Source: Paraburkholderia fungorum (GTDB lineage: Bacteria > Pseudomonadota > Gammaproteobacteria > Burkholderiales > Burkholderiaceae). From it: a stretch of DNA of 64,000 nt. Every line of letters starts with the position of its first letter. Position 1 is the stretch's first letter. Location: positions 496,001-560,000 of the forward strand of contig NZ_MCAS01000001.1 in assembly GCF_003610895.1 (NCBI RefSeq), given 5' to 3'. Position numbers and translations under genes: made by a program. Under the pieces are notes generated by a model that searched no databases, had not been told where the DNA came from, and saw nothing but the letters and a program-made list of their open reading frames with translations. Below, piece by piece: positions 1 to 7,834 of this stretch.

Positions 1-368
1 CGCTGCTCGACAAAGTCGGGCTCGAATCCCGGGCCAATCACTATCCGTCGGAGTTGTCCGGCGGGCAACAACAGCGTGTCGCGATAGCGCGTGCGCTCGC
101 CATCAAACCGAAGCTGATGCTCTTCGATGAGCCGACGTCCGCGCTCGATCCCGAGCTTCGTCACGAAGTGCTCAAAGTCATGCAGGACCTCGCGACGGAA
201 GGCATGACCATGATCGTCGTCACGCACGAGATCGGCTTCGCGAAGCGGGTGGGAACACGTCTGCTGTTTATGGACAACGGAGGGATTGCCGAGGACGGCG
301 AACCGGCGGCGCTGATCGACAACCCGCCGACACAGCGCTTGAGGGACTTTCTGAAACATGTGGCATAA
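1..368 (+). CDS. Amino-acid ABC transporter ATP-binding protein (3' end only)
   Basis: The reading frame is open from the window edge, so this is the C-terminal part of an ATPase whose Walker A lies upstream. Visible are the signature LSGGQQQR (about base 54), Walker B LMLFDEP with the catalytic Glu, the D-loop SALDPE, and the H-loop VVTHEIG. The sequence resembles the GlnQ/HisP/ArtP class that energises uptake of polar amino acids at the inner membrane. The ATPase is normally the last or near-last gene of such an operon; here a regulator on the other strand follows about 85 bases later. The substrate cannot be read from this part. The DadA/RidA neighbours suggest an amino acid destined for oxidation, which is inference. 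Confidence 0.93.
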   Translation, partial: LLDKVGLESRANHYPSELSGGQQQRVAIARALAIKPKLMLFDEPTSALDPELRHEVLKVMQDLATEGMTMIVVTHEIGFAKRVGTRLLFMDNGGIAEDGEPAALIDNPPTQRLRDFLKHVA

Positions 369-453
369 CTGAGCCCATGTTTTTCGCGCGGAGGTCAGCT
401 TGCGAGACCAGCCTGACTCCCGCGCGGAGCCGATCGTTTGAGCACCTGCCCGT

Positions 454-1116
454 TCAGAACGGTTGCCGGCGCTTTGCCGTTGCGTCGAGTTTCGGCGGCC
501 GATGCTCGTCGGTATCGACACAGCACACCAGCGCCTCTGCATCTTCCTTGCCGAGGCTCAGGTAGACATGCCCGACCGAGCTGTCGAAGTACAGACTGTC
601 ACCAGGCATCAACTTGAACGCCTTGCCGCTTTCGAAGCGCAACTCCAGCTTGCCGCTCAACAGAAAGACAAACTCCTGACCTGAATGCCGGATGTACTCG
701 GGAAAGTCCGACACGGCGCGGGCGTGGATGCGCGCGCGCATCGGCACCATCCGCTTGCCGGTCAGGTCGTTGGCGAGCATGCCGTACTCGTAGTTCGGCG
801 TGTCGTAGACCGGCTGCTTGCCCGCAGCCGTAAACGACGGCTTGATCGGCCCGGCTACCGGCTTGCGGGCCCGCCCGAAGATCGCGTCGAACTCCAGCTC
901 CAGCGAGTGCGCGAGCGCCGCAAACTTGTCGTAGGTCAGCGCAATATCGCCACGCTCGGCCTTGGAGATCGTCGACACCGCGATACCCGAGCGCGCCGAC
1001 AATTCCGCCAGCGTCAACCCGCGCGCCTTGCGCGCCTGCCGCAAATGACCACCCACCAACTTGTGGTCGAGCTCGGGCGGCGCTTCGCGCGGGTCGGCAA
1101 TCGGCTCTTTCTTCAC
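454..1116 (-). CDS. XRE-family regulator with C-terminal cupin domain
   Basis: A two-domain regulator. The N-terminal helix-turn-helix includes GLTLAELSARSGIAVSTIS, and the C-terminal cupin (sensor) part includes the segments SGQEFVFLLSGKLELRF and LMPGDSLYFDSSVGH. I chose the GTG at 1116 because GAGAGG precedes it by 9 bases; GTG 1137 and ATG 1254 are in frame, but the longer forms would run through the palindromic AT-rich region that looks like the promoter. Regulators of this class commonly control adjacent amine or amino-acid catabolic genes and are often autoregulated. Divergent from ridA/dadA, it is the probable regulator of that pair. The ligand is unknown. Confidence 0.9.
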   Translation of the reverse strand: MKKEPIADPREAPPELDHKLVGGHLRQARKARGLTLAELSARSGIAVSTISKAERGDIALTYDKFAALAHSLELEFDAIFGRARKPVAGPIKPSFTAAGKQPVYDTPNYEYGMLANDLTGKRMVPMRARIHARAVSDFPEYIRHSGQEFVFLLSGKLELRFESGKAFKLMPGDSLYFDSSVGHVYLSLGKEDAEALVCCVDTDEHRPPKLDATAKRRQPF

Positions 1117-1154
1117 TGCGTCGATCCTCTCACTCACTTTTTGTGGAAATATTT

Positions 1155-1189
1155 TTCTCGCATACGAGAATTTTGATTTTTCTCGTATA
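1155..1189. promoter_or_regulatory. Putative operator in the XRE-cupin/ridA divergent promoter
   Basis: Seen: a perfect inverted repeat TTCTCG-CATA-CGAGAA at 1155-1170, followed by a second TTCTCGTATA at 1180-1189, so the TTCTCG half-sites are 25 bases apart. The surrounding 60 bases are far more AT-rich than the flanking genes. Its position between the regulator and ridA suggests an operator overlapping both promoters. The assignment to the neighbouring regulator is inference. Confidence 0.6.
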
Positions 1190-1265
1190 TGATAACTCAC
1201 GTCGTCTATCCTTTCTTTCATCGAGTCCGGCTGCCACTGGCTCCGGCATTTCAACGGTCTGAACC

Positions 1266-1622
1266 ATGTCGAACGAAATCAAACGTCTGCAAACGAATGC
1301 ACGCATGAGCCAGGTGGTGATCGCCAACGGTGTTGTTTATCTGGCTGGCCAGGTGCCCGGCACGGCGAACGTCTCCGTGACCGAGCAGACCCAGGAAGTC
1401 CTCGCGAGTATCGACACCCTGCTCGAATCGGCGGGCGTCGACCGTACGCGCCTTCTGTCGGCGAATATCTGGTTGAGCGATCCCAGGCACTTCGCTGAAT
1501 TTAACGCCGTGTGGGATGCCTGGGTGCCGGCAGGTCACGCGCCCACCCGCGCATGTGTGCAAGCCTTGCTGATGAAGCCGGGCTGCGATGTCGAAGTCGC
1601 CGTGACGGCGCTCCTCGCGTAA
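1266..1622 (+). CDS. RidA/YjgF family reactive-imine deaminase
   Basis: A 118-residue single-domain protein of usual RidA length. The family's carboxylate-binding Arg is present in HAPTRACVQ near residue 97, and the core segments YLAGQVPG and ANIWLSDPRHF fit the family. RidA proteins hydrolyse 2-imino acids formed by PLP enzymes or amino-acid oxidases to 2-oxo acids plus ammonia. It sits 18 bases upstream of a DadA-like dehydrogenase whose product would be exactly such an imine, so the two are probably cotranscribed. The subgroup substrate preference cannot be told from sequence alone. Confidence 0.92.
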   Translation: MSNEIKRLQTNARMSQVVIANGVVYLAGQVPGTANVSVTEQTQEVLASIDTLLESAGVDRTRLLSANIWLSDPRHFAEFNAVWDAWVPAGHAPTRACVQALLMKPGCDVEVAVTALLA

Positions 1623-1640
1623 CCTGCACCAGGTGAGTTC

Positions 1641-2882
1641 ATGACCACCATGAGATTCGATGCCGTCGTGCTCGGTGCGGGCATTGTCGGCGTGTGCGTT
1701 GCCGTGCATCTTCAGAAACGTGGCCGTCGAGTCGCGCTGATCGACCGCAAGCAGCCCGGCAACGAAACGTCGTTCGGCAACGCCGGGCTGATCCAGCGCG
1801 AAGGCGTGTATCCCTACGCGTTTCCACGCGACCTCGGCACCCTGCTTCGGTACGCGCGCAACCAGTCGCCGGACGTTCGCTACCATGCCGACGCCATGCT
1901 CAGGACAGCGCCGTTCCTGTGGCAATACTGGCGCAACTCCCATCCGGCAAAACACGCGGCTATCGCCAGGTCGTACGCCACGCTGATCGAACATTGCGTG
2001 GACGAGCACCGCGCGCTGGCCGCCGACGCCGGCGCGAGTGGGCTATTGCGCCCCACCGGCTGGATAAAAGTCTTTCGCACTGACAAAGTGCGGGACGCAG
2101 AGACCCGGCTCGCAGAACAGTGGCATCGGGAATATGGTGTCGAGTTCGAATCGCTGGATGCGGGCCTCCTGCAGCAGAAAGAGCCCGACCTCGACAAGAC
2201 CTTGCGAGGCGGCTTGCGCTATACCGCATCCGATTCCGTGAGCGATCCCAACGCGCTCGTCACCGCCTACGCGAAGTATTTCGAAGCGCTGGGCGGACGG
2301 TTTTTTATCGGCGATGCGGACTCGTTCCGTGAGGGTTGGACGGTCGACACACAAGATGGAACGATCAGCGCTTCGTCGGCGGTCGTCGCATTGGGGCCGT
2401 GGTCGGATCGCGTGAGTTCGCGGCTCGGCTATCGCCTGCCGCTTGCCGTCAAACGCGGGTACCACATGCACTATGCGCCGCAGGCGGCAGCCCGCCTGAA
2501 TCATCCGGTTCTGGACGTCGAGAAGGGCTACCTGATCGCCCCCATGGCAAGAGGTATCCGCTTGACCACGGGCGCTGAAATCGCGCACTGCGACGCACCC
2601 AAAACGCCCACGCAACTCGCCGCGGTCGAACCCGTCGCGCGCACGCTGTTTCCACTGGGCGAGCGTCTCGACAACGAAGCCTGGATGGGACGGCGCCCTT
2701 GCACCCCTGACATGATGCCGATCATCGGACCCGCGAGAAATCACAAAGACCTGTGGTTCGCGTTTGGCCACGCGCACCACGGGCTCACGCTAGGCCCGGT
2801 CACGGGCCGCCTGATCGCCGAGATGATGACCCACGAGGAAACGCTCGTGGACGTGCAGCCGTTCAGGGTGGAGCGGTTCTAG
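1641..2882 (+). CDS. DadA-like FAD-dependent D-amino-acid dehydrogenase
   Basis: A 413-residue DAO-superfamily flavoprotein. The N-terminal dinucleotide-binding motif GAGIVGVCVAVHL is followed by LIDRKQPGNETSFGNAG, the FAD-contacting segment typical of DadA. Near the C-terminus MGRRPCTPDMMPIIGPA and FGHAHHGLTLGP match the family's substrate/FAD region. It would oxidise D-amino acids to imino acids at the inner face of the cytoplasmic membrane, passing electrons to the respiratory chain. Being 18 bases behind ridA supports the role. It is distinct enough from canonical DadA that proline or other secondary amines are possible substrates; the D-amino-acid assignment rests on family plus context. 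Confidence 0.85.
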   Translation: MTTMRFDAVVLGAGIVGVCVAVHLQKRGRRVALIDRKQPGNETSFGNAGLIQREGVYPYAFPRDLGTLLRYARNQSPDVRYHADAMLRTAPFLWQYWRNSHPAKHAAIARSYATLIEHCVDEHRALAADAGASGLLRPTGWIKVFRTDKVRDAETRLAEQWHREYGVEFESLDAGLLQQKEPDLDKTLRGGLRYTASDSVSDPNALVTAYAKYFEALGGRFFIGDADSFREGWTVDTQDGTISASSAVVALGPWSDRVSSRLGYRLPLAVKRGYHMHYAPQAAARLNHPVLDVEKGYLIAPMARGIRLTTGAEIAHCDAPKTPTQLAAVEPVARTLFPLGERLDNEAWMGRRPCTPDMMPIIGPARNHKDLWFAFGHAHHGLTLGPVTGRLIAEMMTHEETLVDVQPFRVERF

Positions 2883-2990
2883 AATTGATCTGATCCGTGC
2901 AACGGACTCGACTTCGTCACACCGGGAAATTTACGAGTCAGGCGCCGTACCGGAACCGTACGCGGTCACGGCAATCAGCAGCATGAGCGC

Positions 2991-3701
2991 CTAGCGATGA
3001 CCGACATCGAGCATGTAGCCTTCCCCACGAATCGTGCGAATCAGCCGCGGCTCCTTGATGTCTTCGCGCAACTTCTGCCGCAAGCGTGATATCTGTACGT
3101 CGATACTGCGGTCGAACGCGTCGATCGACTTGCCGCGAGCGGTATCCATCAGGTATTCGCGGCTCAGTACACGCCCCGGCGCGGCGAGGAATGCGTTGAG
3201 CAGGCGAAATTCCGCGTTCGACAACGGAATGACCGTGTTGTCGGCGGCAATCAGGTGGCGGCCGGTTTGATGAAGCCGCCAGCCGGCGAAGCGGCTTTCC
3301 TCCTGCGCCCTCGTCCGACCTTGCGTTTGCGCGCGCACGCGGCGCAGGATCGTCTGGATGCGCGCGACCAGTTCACGCGGCTCAAACGGTTTGACGACAT
3401 AGTCGTCGGCACCCAGTTCCAGCCCGACGATCCGGTCGGTCATCTCGCCGCGCGCGGTCAGGATGATCAGTGGAATCTCCGAAGTCGCACGAATCTCCCG
3501 GCATAGATTGAGGCCGTCGTCGTCCGGCAGCATCAGGTCGAGCACCACGAGGTCGAAGCCCCCCTCCCCGAGCGCGAGATGCATTTCCGCGCCTGTGGCA
3601 GCTTGCGCGGTGGTCATCCCGAAGTCTGCAAGGCAGTCGCACAACAGGCTGCGAATCTGCGAGTCGTCGTCGACGACGAGAATACGGATCGCTTTGTTCA
3701 C
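2991..3701 (-). CDS. OmpR-family response regulator
   Basis: A two-domain regulator of 236 residues. The receiver has the acidic pair in ILVVDDDSQ, the phospho-acceptor Asp in LVVLDLMLPDDDG, and the Lys in VVKPFEPRELVARI; the C-terminal winged helix includes DVQISRLRQKLRED and IRTIRGEGYML. I chose GTG 3701, where GGAG lies 10 bases upstream, over an in-frame ATG at 3749. No kinase is adjacent. The only histidine kinase in the window begins at 13167, at the far end of the gene block that starts immediately divergent from this gene. The shared promoter box (3981-4021 and 13313-13353) argues that the two are partners. Confidence 0.93.
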   Translation of the reverse strand: MNKAIRILVVDDDSQIRSLLCDCLADFGMTTAQAATGAEMHLALGEGGFDLVVLDLMLPDDDGLNLCREIRATSEIPLIILTARGEMTDRIVGLELGADDYVVKPFEPRELVARIQTILRRVRAQTQGRTRAQEESRFAGWRLHQTGRHLIAADNTVIPLSNAEFRLLNAFLAAPGRVLSREYLMDTARGKSIDAFDRSIDVQISRLRQKLREDIKEPRLIRTIRGEGYMLDVGHR

Positions 3702-3980
3702 GGCGTCTTGTCTCCGATGTTGCGGCGGTGAGATGTGCCCCACGCTCATTATTACCCCTCAATATAAGGGCTTTTTGCACGAATTGTTGCAGCCTTGAAA
3801 TAATTGCCCTCGCACCTTGCCCCACAAGGTCATCCGGAAAAATCGTCACGCGTGATGAGGATTCACATCATGGATAACCCGCCCAGGATTTTCCCGGAGT
3901 AGCACCTCTGCGCCTCGTCCGCCTTCGCCGCCCCGTCTGGTTTTGCACCTCCTGCCGCAACTTCGCCAAACCAGAAAGAC

Positions 3981-4021
3981 TTTGTGTCAGCGCAGATACA
4001 AAGCCGATATGAAACAGAAAT
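3981..4021. promoter_or_regulatory. Conserved 41-bp box with inverted repeat upstream of tonB (copy 1)
   Basis: Seen: TTTGTGTC (3981-3988), six bases, GATACAAA (3995-4002), then after 6 bases ATGAAACAGAAAT (4009-4021). The same arrangement with identical spacing is found at 13313-13353 before the TonB-dependent receptor. It lies in the 374-base gap between the response regulator and tonB, 54 bases before the tonB start. The best reading is a binding site of the locus's response regulator that couples the two operons. Apart from this box I see no gene in 3702-4075. Confidence 0.7.
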
Positions 4022-4075
4022 GCCCGGGTTTTAACGTGGCTCCCAGGTCATATCGAGGCAGGAGACACGCGGGAC

Positions 4076-4711
4076 ATGAACTACGCACAACCCAAGCCGC
4101 CCGTCCGGCGCATTGGCGGCATCGCCTTCGTGGTCGGATTGCACGCCGTGATCGTCTACGCATTGCTCACCGGTCTCGCGACGAAAGTCGTGGACGTGAT
4201 TCGTCAGCCGATCGAGACGCGCATCATCGAAGAGATCAAACCACCTCCCCCACCACCGCCACCGAAGCGGATCGCACCGCCACCGCCGAAGCACGTCGCG
4301 CCACCGCCGCCGTTCACGCCGCCACCCGAAGTGCACGTGAGCGCGCCTGCGTCGCCGAACGCAATCACCACGCAGTCGACCACGCCAGCGCCGTCAGCAC
4401 CCGTCGCGCCGCCAACACCGCCCGCCGCTACAGCGCCGGTGTCGACGAGCGTCGGCGTGGTGTGTCCGAACTCGACGCAGGTCCGCGCCGCCATTCGTTA
4501 TCCGCGTGAAGCGCTCAAGGACAACCTGACCGGCGACGTCGTCGTGACATTCATTGTCGGCACCGACGGCAACGTCAAGGACCTGAGCGTGACCCAGTCA
4601 GCCGCGCCTGTTCTCGACAGGGCCGCGGAAAACGCCGTGCGGCAGTTCCACTGCGTCGCACAGGGCGAGGAAGTGCGCGTACAGGTGCCCTTCTCTTTCA
4701 AGCTCGATTGA
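4076..4711 (+). CDS. tonB: TonB energy-transducing protein
   Basis: A 211-residue TonB of normal architecture. It has an N-terminal signal-anchor helix (about residues 16-38), a proline-rich periplasmic spacer (about 55-125, with runs such as KPPPPPPPPKRIAPPPP), and a C-terminal domain with RAAIRYPREALKDNLTGD and the end segment VRVQVPFSFKLD. It spans the periplasm and opens outer-membrane receptors using ExbB/ExbD energy. The start ATG is preceded by AGGAGA. It is the first gene of a seven-gene run to 10547 and probably serves the receptor at 13433, which shares its promoter box, rather than being the cell's general TonB. Confidence 0.95.
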   Translation: MNYAQPKPPVRRIGGIAFVVGLHAVIVYALLTGLATKVVDVIRQPIETRIIEEIKPPPPPPPPKRIAPPPPKHVAPPPPFTPPPEVHVSAPASPNAITTQSTTPAPSAPVAPPTPPAATAPVSTSVGVVCPNSTQVRAAIRYPREALKDNLTGDVVVTFIVGTDGNVKDLSVTQSAAPVLDRAAENAVRQFHCVAQGEEVRVQVPFSFKLD

Positions 4712-4766
4712 GGCTGCCCTCGACAGCCGTTCTTTTTTACTTGCCAACGCATTTCAGGAGACGTTC

Positions 4767-5555
4767 ATGATCAACCGTACCCGCAAGGCCGCCTTACTGA
4801 CGGCTCTGTTCCTCGCGGCCAGCGCCGCCCACGCCGTCACCGATACGGTGGCGAATCCCTACGGCCTCGATGCGCTCTGGAAGGGCGGAGATTTCATCGC
4901 GCGAGGCACGCTGCTCATTCTGGTCGTCATGTCGATGGGCAGCTGGTACGTCATCGTCGCGAAACTGCTCGAGCAGGCGCGTGTGCTGCGCCGCGCGAAG
5001 GCGGCGGAGACGGGTTTCTGGAAAGCGAGCAGTCTCAACGAAGGCACGCTTCAACTGGACGCCGGCAGTCCGTTCCGCTTCATCGCCGAAACAGGTCTCG
5101 CGGCATTCGACCATCACGAAGGCGCGCTGCTCGAACAGGTCGACCTCAACCATTGGGTCGCCGCCGCCATCGAGCGCGCAACCAGCGCAGTCTCGAATCG
5201 ACTGCAGGACGGCCTCGCATTTCTCGGTACCGTCGGTTCGACCGCGCCGTTTGTTGGTCTGTTCGGCACGGTGTGGGGCATTTATCACGCGCTGACTGCC
5301 ATCGGCATCGCAGGTCAGGCATCCATCGACAAGGTCGCGGGGCCGGTTGGCGAAGCGCTGATCATGACCGCGATTGGTCTGGCTGTCGCGGTACCCGCCG
5401 TGCTCGGTTACAACTGGCTCGTGCGGCGCAACAAGACCGTGATGGAGCGCGTGCGTGGGTTTTCGACGGAATTGCACATCGTCATCCTGACCGGCAAGAC
5501 CACGGCCGGGGCCGCCGCCGCGACCAGGGCCGCCGCCCTCTCACGCGTAGGGTGA
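4767..5555 (+). CDS. exbB: ExbB/TolQ-family proton channel protein
   Basis: A 262-residue MotA/TolQ/ExbB protein with an N-terminal signal-like segment ending in AHA (residues about 8-24), as in long ExbB forms. It has a first transmembrane helix near GTLLILVVMSMGSWYVIV, and the paired helices of the family around FLGTVGSTAPFVGLFGTVWG and EALIMTAIGLAVAVPAVLGY. ExbB pentamers hold the ExbD dimer in the inner membrane and use proton motive force to drive TonB. It lies 55 bases after tonB and 4 bases before the first exbD. Confidence 0.95.
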   Translation: MINRTRKAALLTALFLAASAAHAVTDTVANPYGLDALWKGGDFIARGTLLILVVMSMGSWYVIVAKLLEQARVLRRAKAAETGFWKASSLNEGTLQLDAGSPFRFIAETGLAAFDHHEGALLEQVDLNHWVAAAIERATSAVSNRLQDGLAFLGTVGSTAPFVGLFGTVWGIYHALTAIGIAGQASIDKVAGPVGEALIMTAIGLAVAVPAVLGYNWLVRRNKTVMERVRGFSTELHIVILTGKTTAGAAAATRAAALSRVG

Positions 5556-5559
5556 AGCC

Positions 5560-5991
5560 ATGGCCATGACCGTGGGAACCCGCGACGGCGACGATCACGA
5601 CGAGGTTATGGCGACCATCAACACGACGCCGCTGGTCGACGTGATGCTGGTGCTGCTGATCATCTTTCTGATCACGATTCCGGTGGTATCGCACACCGTG
5701 CCGGTCACGCTGCCCAAGGAAGCCGTGCAGCCGCTGCAGACGACGCGGCAGAACGTGATTCTCAGCGTGACGAGAGAAGGCGACGTGTTCTGGGACGAAC
5801 GGCGCGTACCCGATACCGCAACGCTCGTCGAGAAGCTCAAGACCATCGCGGTGCAATCGCCGCAACCCGAAGTCCATATTCGCGGAGATCTCGACGCGCG
5901 CTACGCGGCGATTGGGCGGGTTGTGTTCGCCTGCCAGCGTGCCGGCATCGCCAAGGTCGACTTCATCACCGAACCGCCACCGCGCCAGTGA
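5560..5991 (+). CDS. exbD: ExbD/TolR family protein 1
   Basis: A 143-residue ExbD. A short cytoplasmic segment precedes the single transmembrane helix, which carries the conserved proton-binding Asp in NTTPLVDVMLVLLIIF; a periplasmic domain of about 100 residues follows. It works with ExbB and TonB. The start is 4 bases after exbB, indicating translational coupling. A second exbD follows 28 bases later. Tandem exbD genes are known in TonB systems with specialised receptors, where both subunits may be needed; that need is not testable here. Confidence 0.94.
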   Translation: MAMTVGTRDGDDHDEVMATINTTPLVDVMLVLLIIFLITIPVVSHTVPVTLPKEAVQPLQTTRQNVILSVTREGDVFWDERRVPDTATLVEKLKTIAVQSPQPEVHIRGDLDARYAAIGRVVFACQRAGIAKVDFITEPPPRQ

Positions 5992-6019
5992 TCCATCCAC
6001 ACCGACAAGGAGACTCAAG

Positions 6020-6448
6020 ATGGCGATGACGATGCCCACCGGCAACGGCGACGACGCCGAAGTGATGGTCGAGATCAACACCACGCCGCTAATCGACGTA
6101 ATGCTCGTACTGCTGATCATGCTGATCCTCACCATTCCCATTCAGACGAACGCAGTCAAGCTCGACATGCCCACCGGCGCTCCGCCGTCCCAACCGCAAA
6201 CGCCGCCCGTGGTGCAGATCGATATCGCGGCCGACGGCACCATCGTATGGAATGGCGAGACCCTCGGTTCGCGCGCGCAACTGGAAACGCGATTGAGCGA
6301 TGTAGCCGCCAACCCCGCGCCGACGGAACTGCATCTGCGGCCCGACAAGGCCGCGCCCTACCGCGCCGTCGCGATGGTCATGGCGTCCGCGCAGCGGCTC
6401 GGCGCGACGCATATCGGGCTCGTGGGCAACGAGCAGTTCATGCAGTAG
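6020..6448 (+). CDS. exbD: ExbD/TolR family protein 2
   Basis: A second ExbD of 142 residues, with the same NTTPLIDVMLVLLI transmembrane motif and Asp as its neighbour but a diverged periplasmic domain (VVQIDIAADGTIVWNGE). I chose the ATG at 6020, behind AAGGAGAC. It completes the energising complex with TonB, ExbB and the first ExbD. The two ExbDs differ mostly after residue 45, so they are diverged paralogues rather than a recent duplication and could form a heterodimer. Confidence 0.93.
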   Translation: MAMTMPTGNGDDAEVMVEINTTPLIDVMLVLLIMLILTIPIQTNAVKLDMPTGAPPSQPQTPPVVQIDIAADGTIVWNGETLGSRAQLETRLSDVAANPAPTELHLRPDKAAPYRAVAMVMASAQRLGATHIGLVGNEQFMQ

Positions 6449-6472
6449 ACGTTCTCTCAATACAGAGCCCCT

Positions 6473-7834
6473 ATGTTCGACTCCAACCTCGACCTGCCCA
6501 CCCCAGTGGCGGGCAAAAACCCGCCATCGGAATTACCCGCCGGGCCGCTTGCGTGGTTCGGTCTGGCCATTCTCGTGATCGTGGCGTTCTTCGCGTTCGT
6601 CGATCGTCAGATGTTGATCCTGCTGACGGAGCCCATCCGCCACGATTTCCTGCTGACCGATACACAAATCGGCCTGATGCAGGGCGCGGGCATCGCCCTC
6701 TTCGCAGGCGTGGCGTCCCTGCCGATCGGCTGGGTCGCCGATCGTGTGGATCGCCGCGTCGTGCTGGCGGCGTGCGTAGTCGTCTGGAGCGCCGCCACCG
6801 CGCTCTGCGGCATGACCAGCCACTTCTGGCAGTTGTTCATCGCCACCATCGGGCTGGGAATCGGCGAAGCCGGGCTCGTGCCGGTAATCTACGGCCTGAT
6901 TCCCGAGCTCTTCCCGGCGCGTCAACGTGTGCTTGCCAATGCGGTTTTTGCTCTCGCCAATCTGTTGGGGGCGGGCGCGGGGATGGCTCTCGGCGGCGCA
7001 CTGATGCACGGCATCGCGGCGGTGCACAGCGCGTTGCCCGCCGGACTCGCCGATCTCGCACCGTGGCGGCTCGCCTTCTTTGCCGTTGCCTTGCCCGCGC
7101 CCCTGCTGGTCGCCCTGGTCGTTCTCATCCGGCCTGGACAGCACGGCGACACGGCCCCCTCCGAAGCACGTCACCGGGCCGCCGTGCCGCTGCCGTCCGC
7201 ACCGGTCTACTTCCGGCGCGAAGCCATCATGATGCTCAAATTCTTCGGTGCAATCGGGCTGGTCAATCTGGCGTTTGGCGCTGTGGCGACGTGGATGCCG
7301 GTCGTGGCGGTGCGAACCTTCGGCGCGACGCCCGCTGAAGCTGGCGGCGGCATGGGCCTGGCGGCGATGGCAGGCGGTATTGCAGGTTGCGTGCTCAGTG
7401 GACTCGTGGCGGGCCGCATGAGAGCACGCTTTGGCGTGCTCGCGCCCCTGCGCGTCTGCGAATGCGGCGCGCTGGTCGCCGGCGGCCTCTCGTTCCTCTA
7501 TCTTGCAGCCGGCTCGGTCGCGCCGGTCTATGTGCTCTTCGGCGTGCAGCTCGCCTGCATGGTCGCAGGCATGGTGTTGTTTCCCACCATCATGCAGAAC
7601 ATCTGTCCTGCGCATCTGCGCTCGCGCGTGGCGGCGATCGGCGCGCTGACGTCGATCGTCGTGCAATCCGCCAGTCCGGTGTTTATCGGTTTCATGTCGG
7701 ATCGTCTGCACGGACTCAGTCAGGGTCTGCTGTGGTCGACTGTCTGCGTGGCGGCGTTCGGATTCTTCGCCGCCTGCATTCTGATGCGCGCGGCCGGTAG
7801 CAGTGTACGTAAGGCAATCGAACGCTATGCCTGA
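6473..7834 (+). CDS. MFS transporter (spinster-like)
   Basis: A 453-residue protein with about 12 hydrophobic segments. It has an MFS signature between helices 2 and 3 (PIGWVADRVDRRVVLAA), the helix-1 motif FAFVDRQMLILL, and the segment GLGIGEAGLVPVIYGLIPE characteristic of the spinster/Spns-like group. Members move small metabolites or lipids; the substrate is not visible here. Its place between the TonB energiser and cytosolic peptide-processing enzymes suggests it carries the periplasmic peptide or a fragment across the inner membrane. The next gene overlaps its end by 8 bases, so the two are translationally coupled. Confidence 0.85.
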   Translation: MFDSNLDLPTPVAGKNPPSELPAGPLAWFGLAILVIVAFFAFVDRQMLILLTEPIRHDFLLTDTQIGLMQGAGIALFAGVASLPIGWVADRVDRRVVLAACVVVWSAATALCGMTSHFWQLFIATIGLGIGEAGLVPVIYGLIPELFPARQRVLANAVFALANLLGAGAGMALGGALMHGIAAVHSALPAGLADLAPWRLAFFAVALPAPLLVALVVLIRPGQHGDTAPSEARHRAAVPLPSAPVYFRREAIMMLKFFGAIGLVNLAFGAVATWMPVVAVRTFGATPAEAGGGMGLAAMAGGIAGCVLSGLVAGRMRARFGVLAPLRVCECGALVAGGLSFLYLAAGSVAPVYVLFGVQLACMVAGMVLFPTIMQNICPAHLRSRVAAIGALTSIVVQSASPVFIGFMSDRLHGLSQGLLWSTVCVAAFGFFAACILMRAAGSSVRKAIERYA

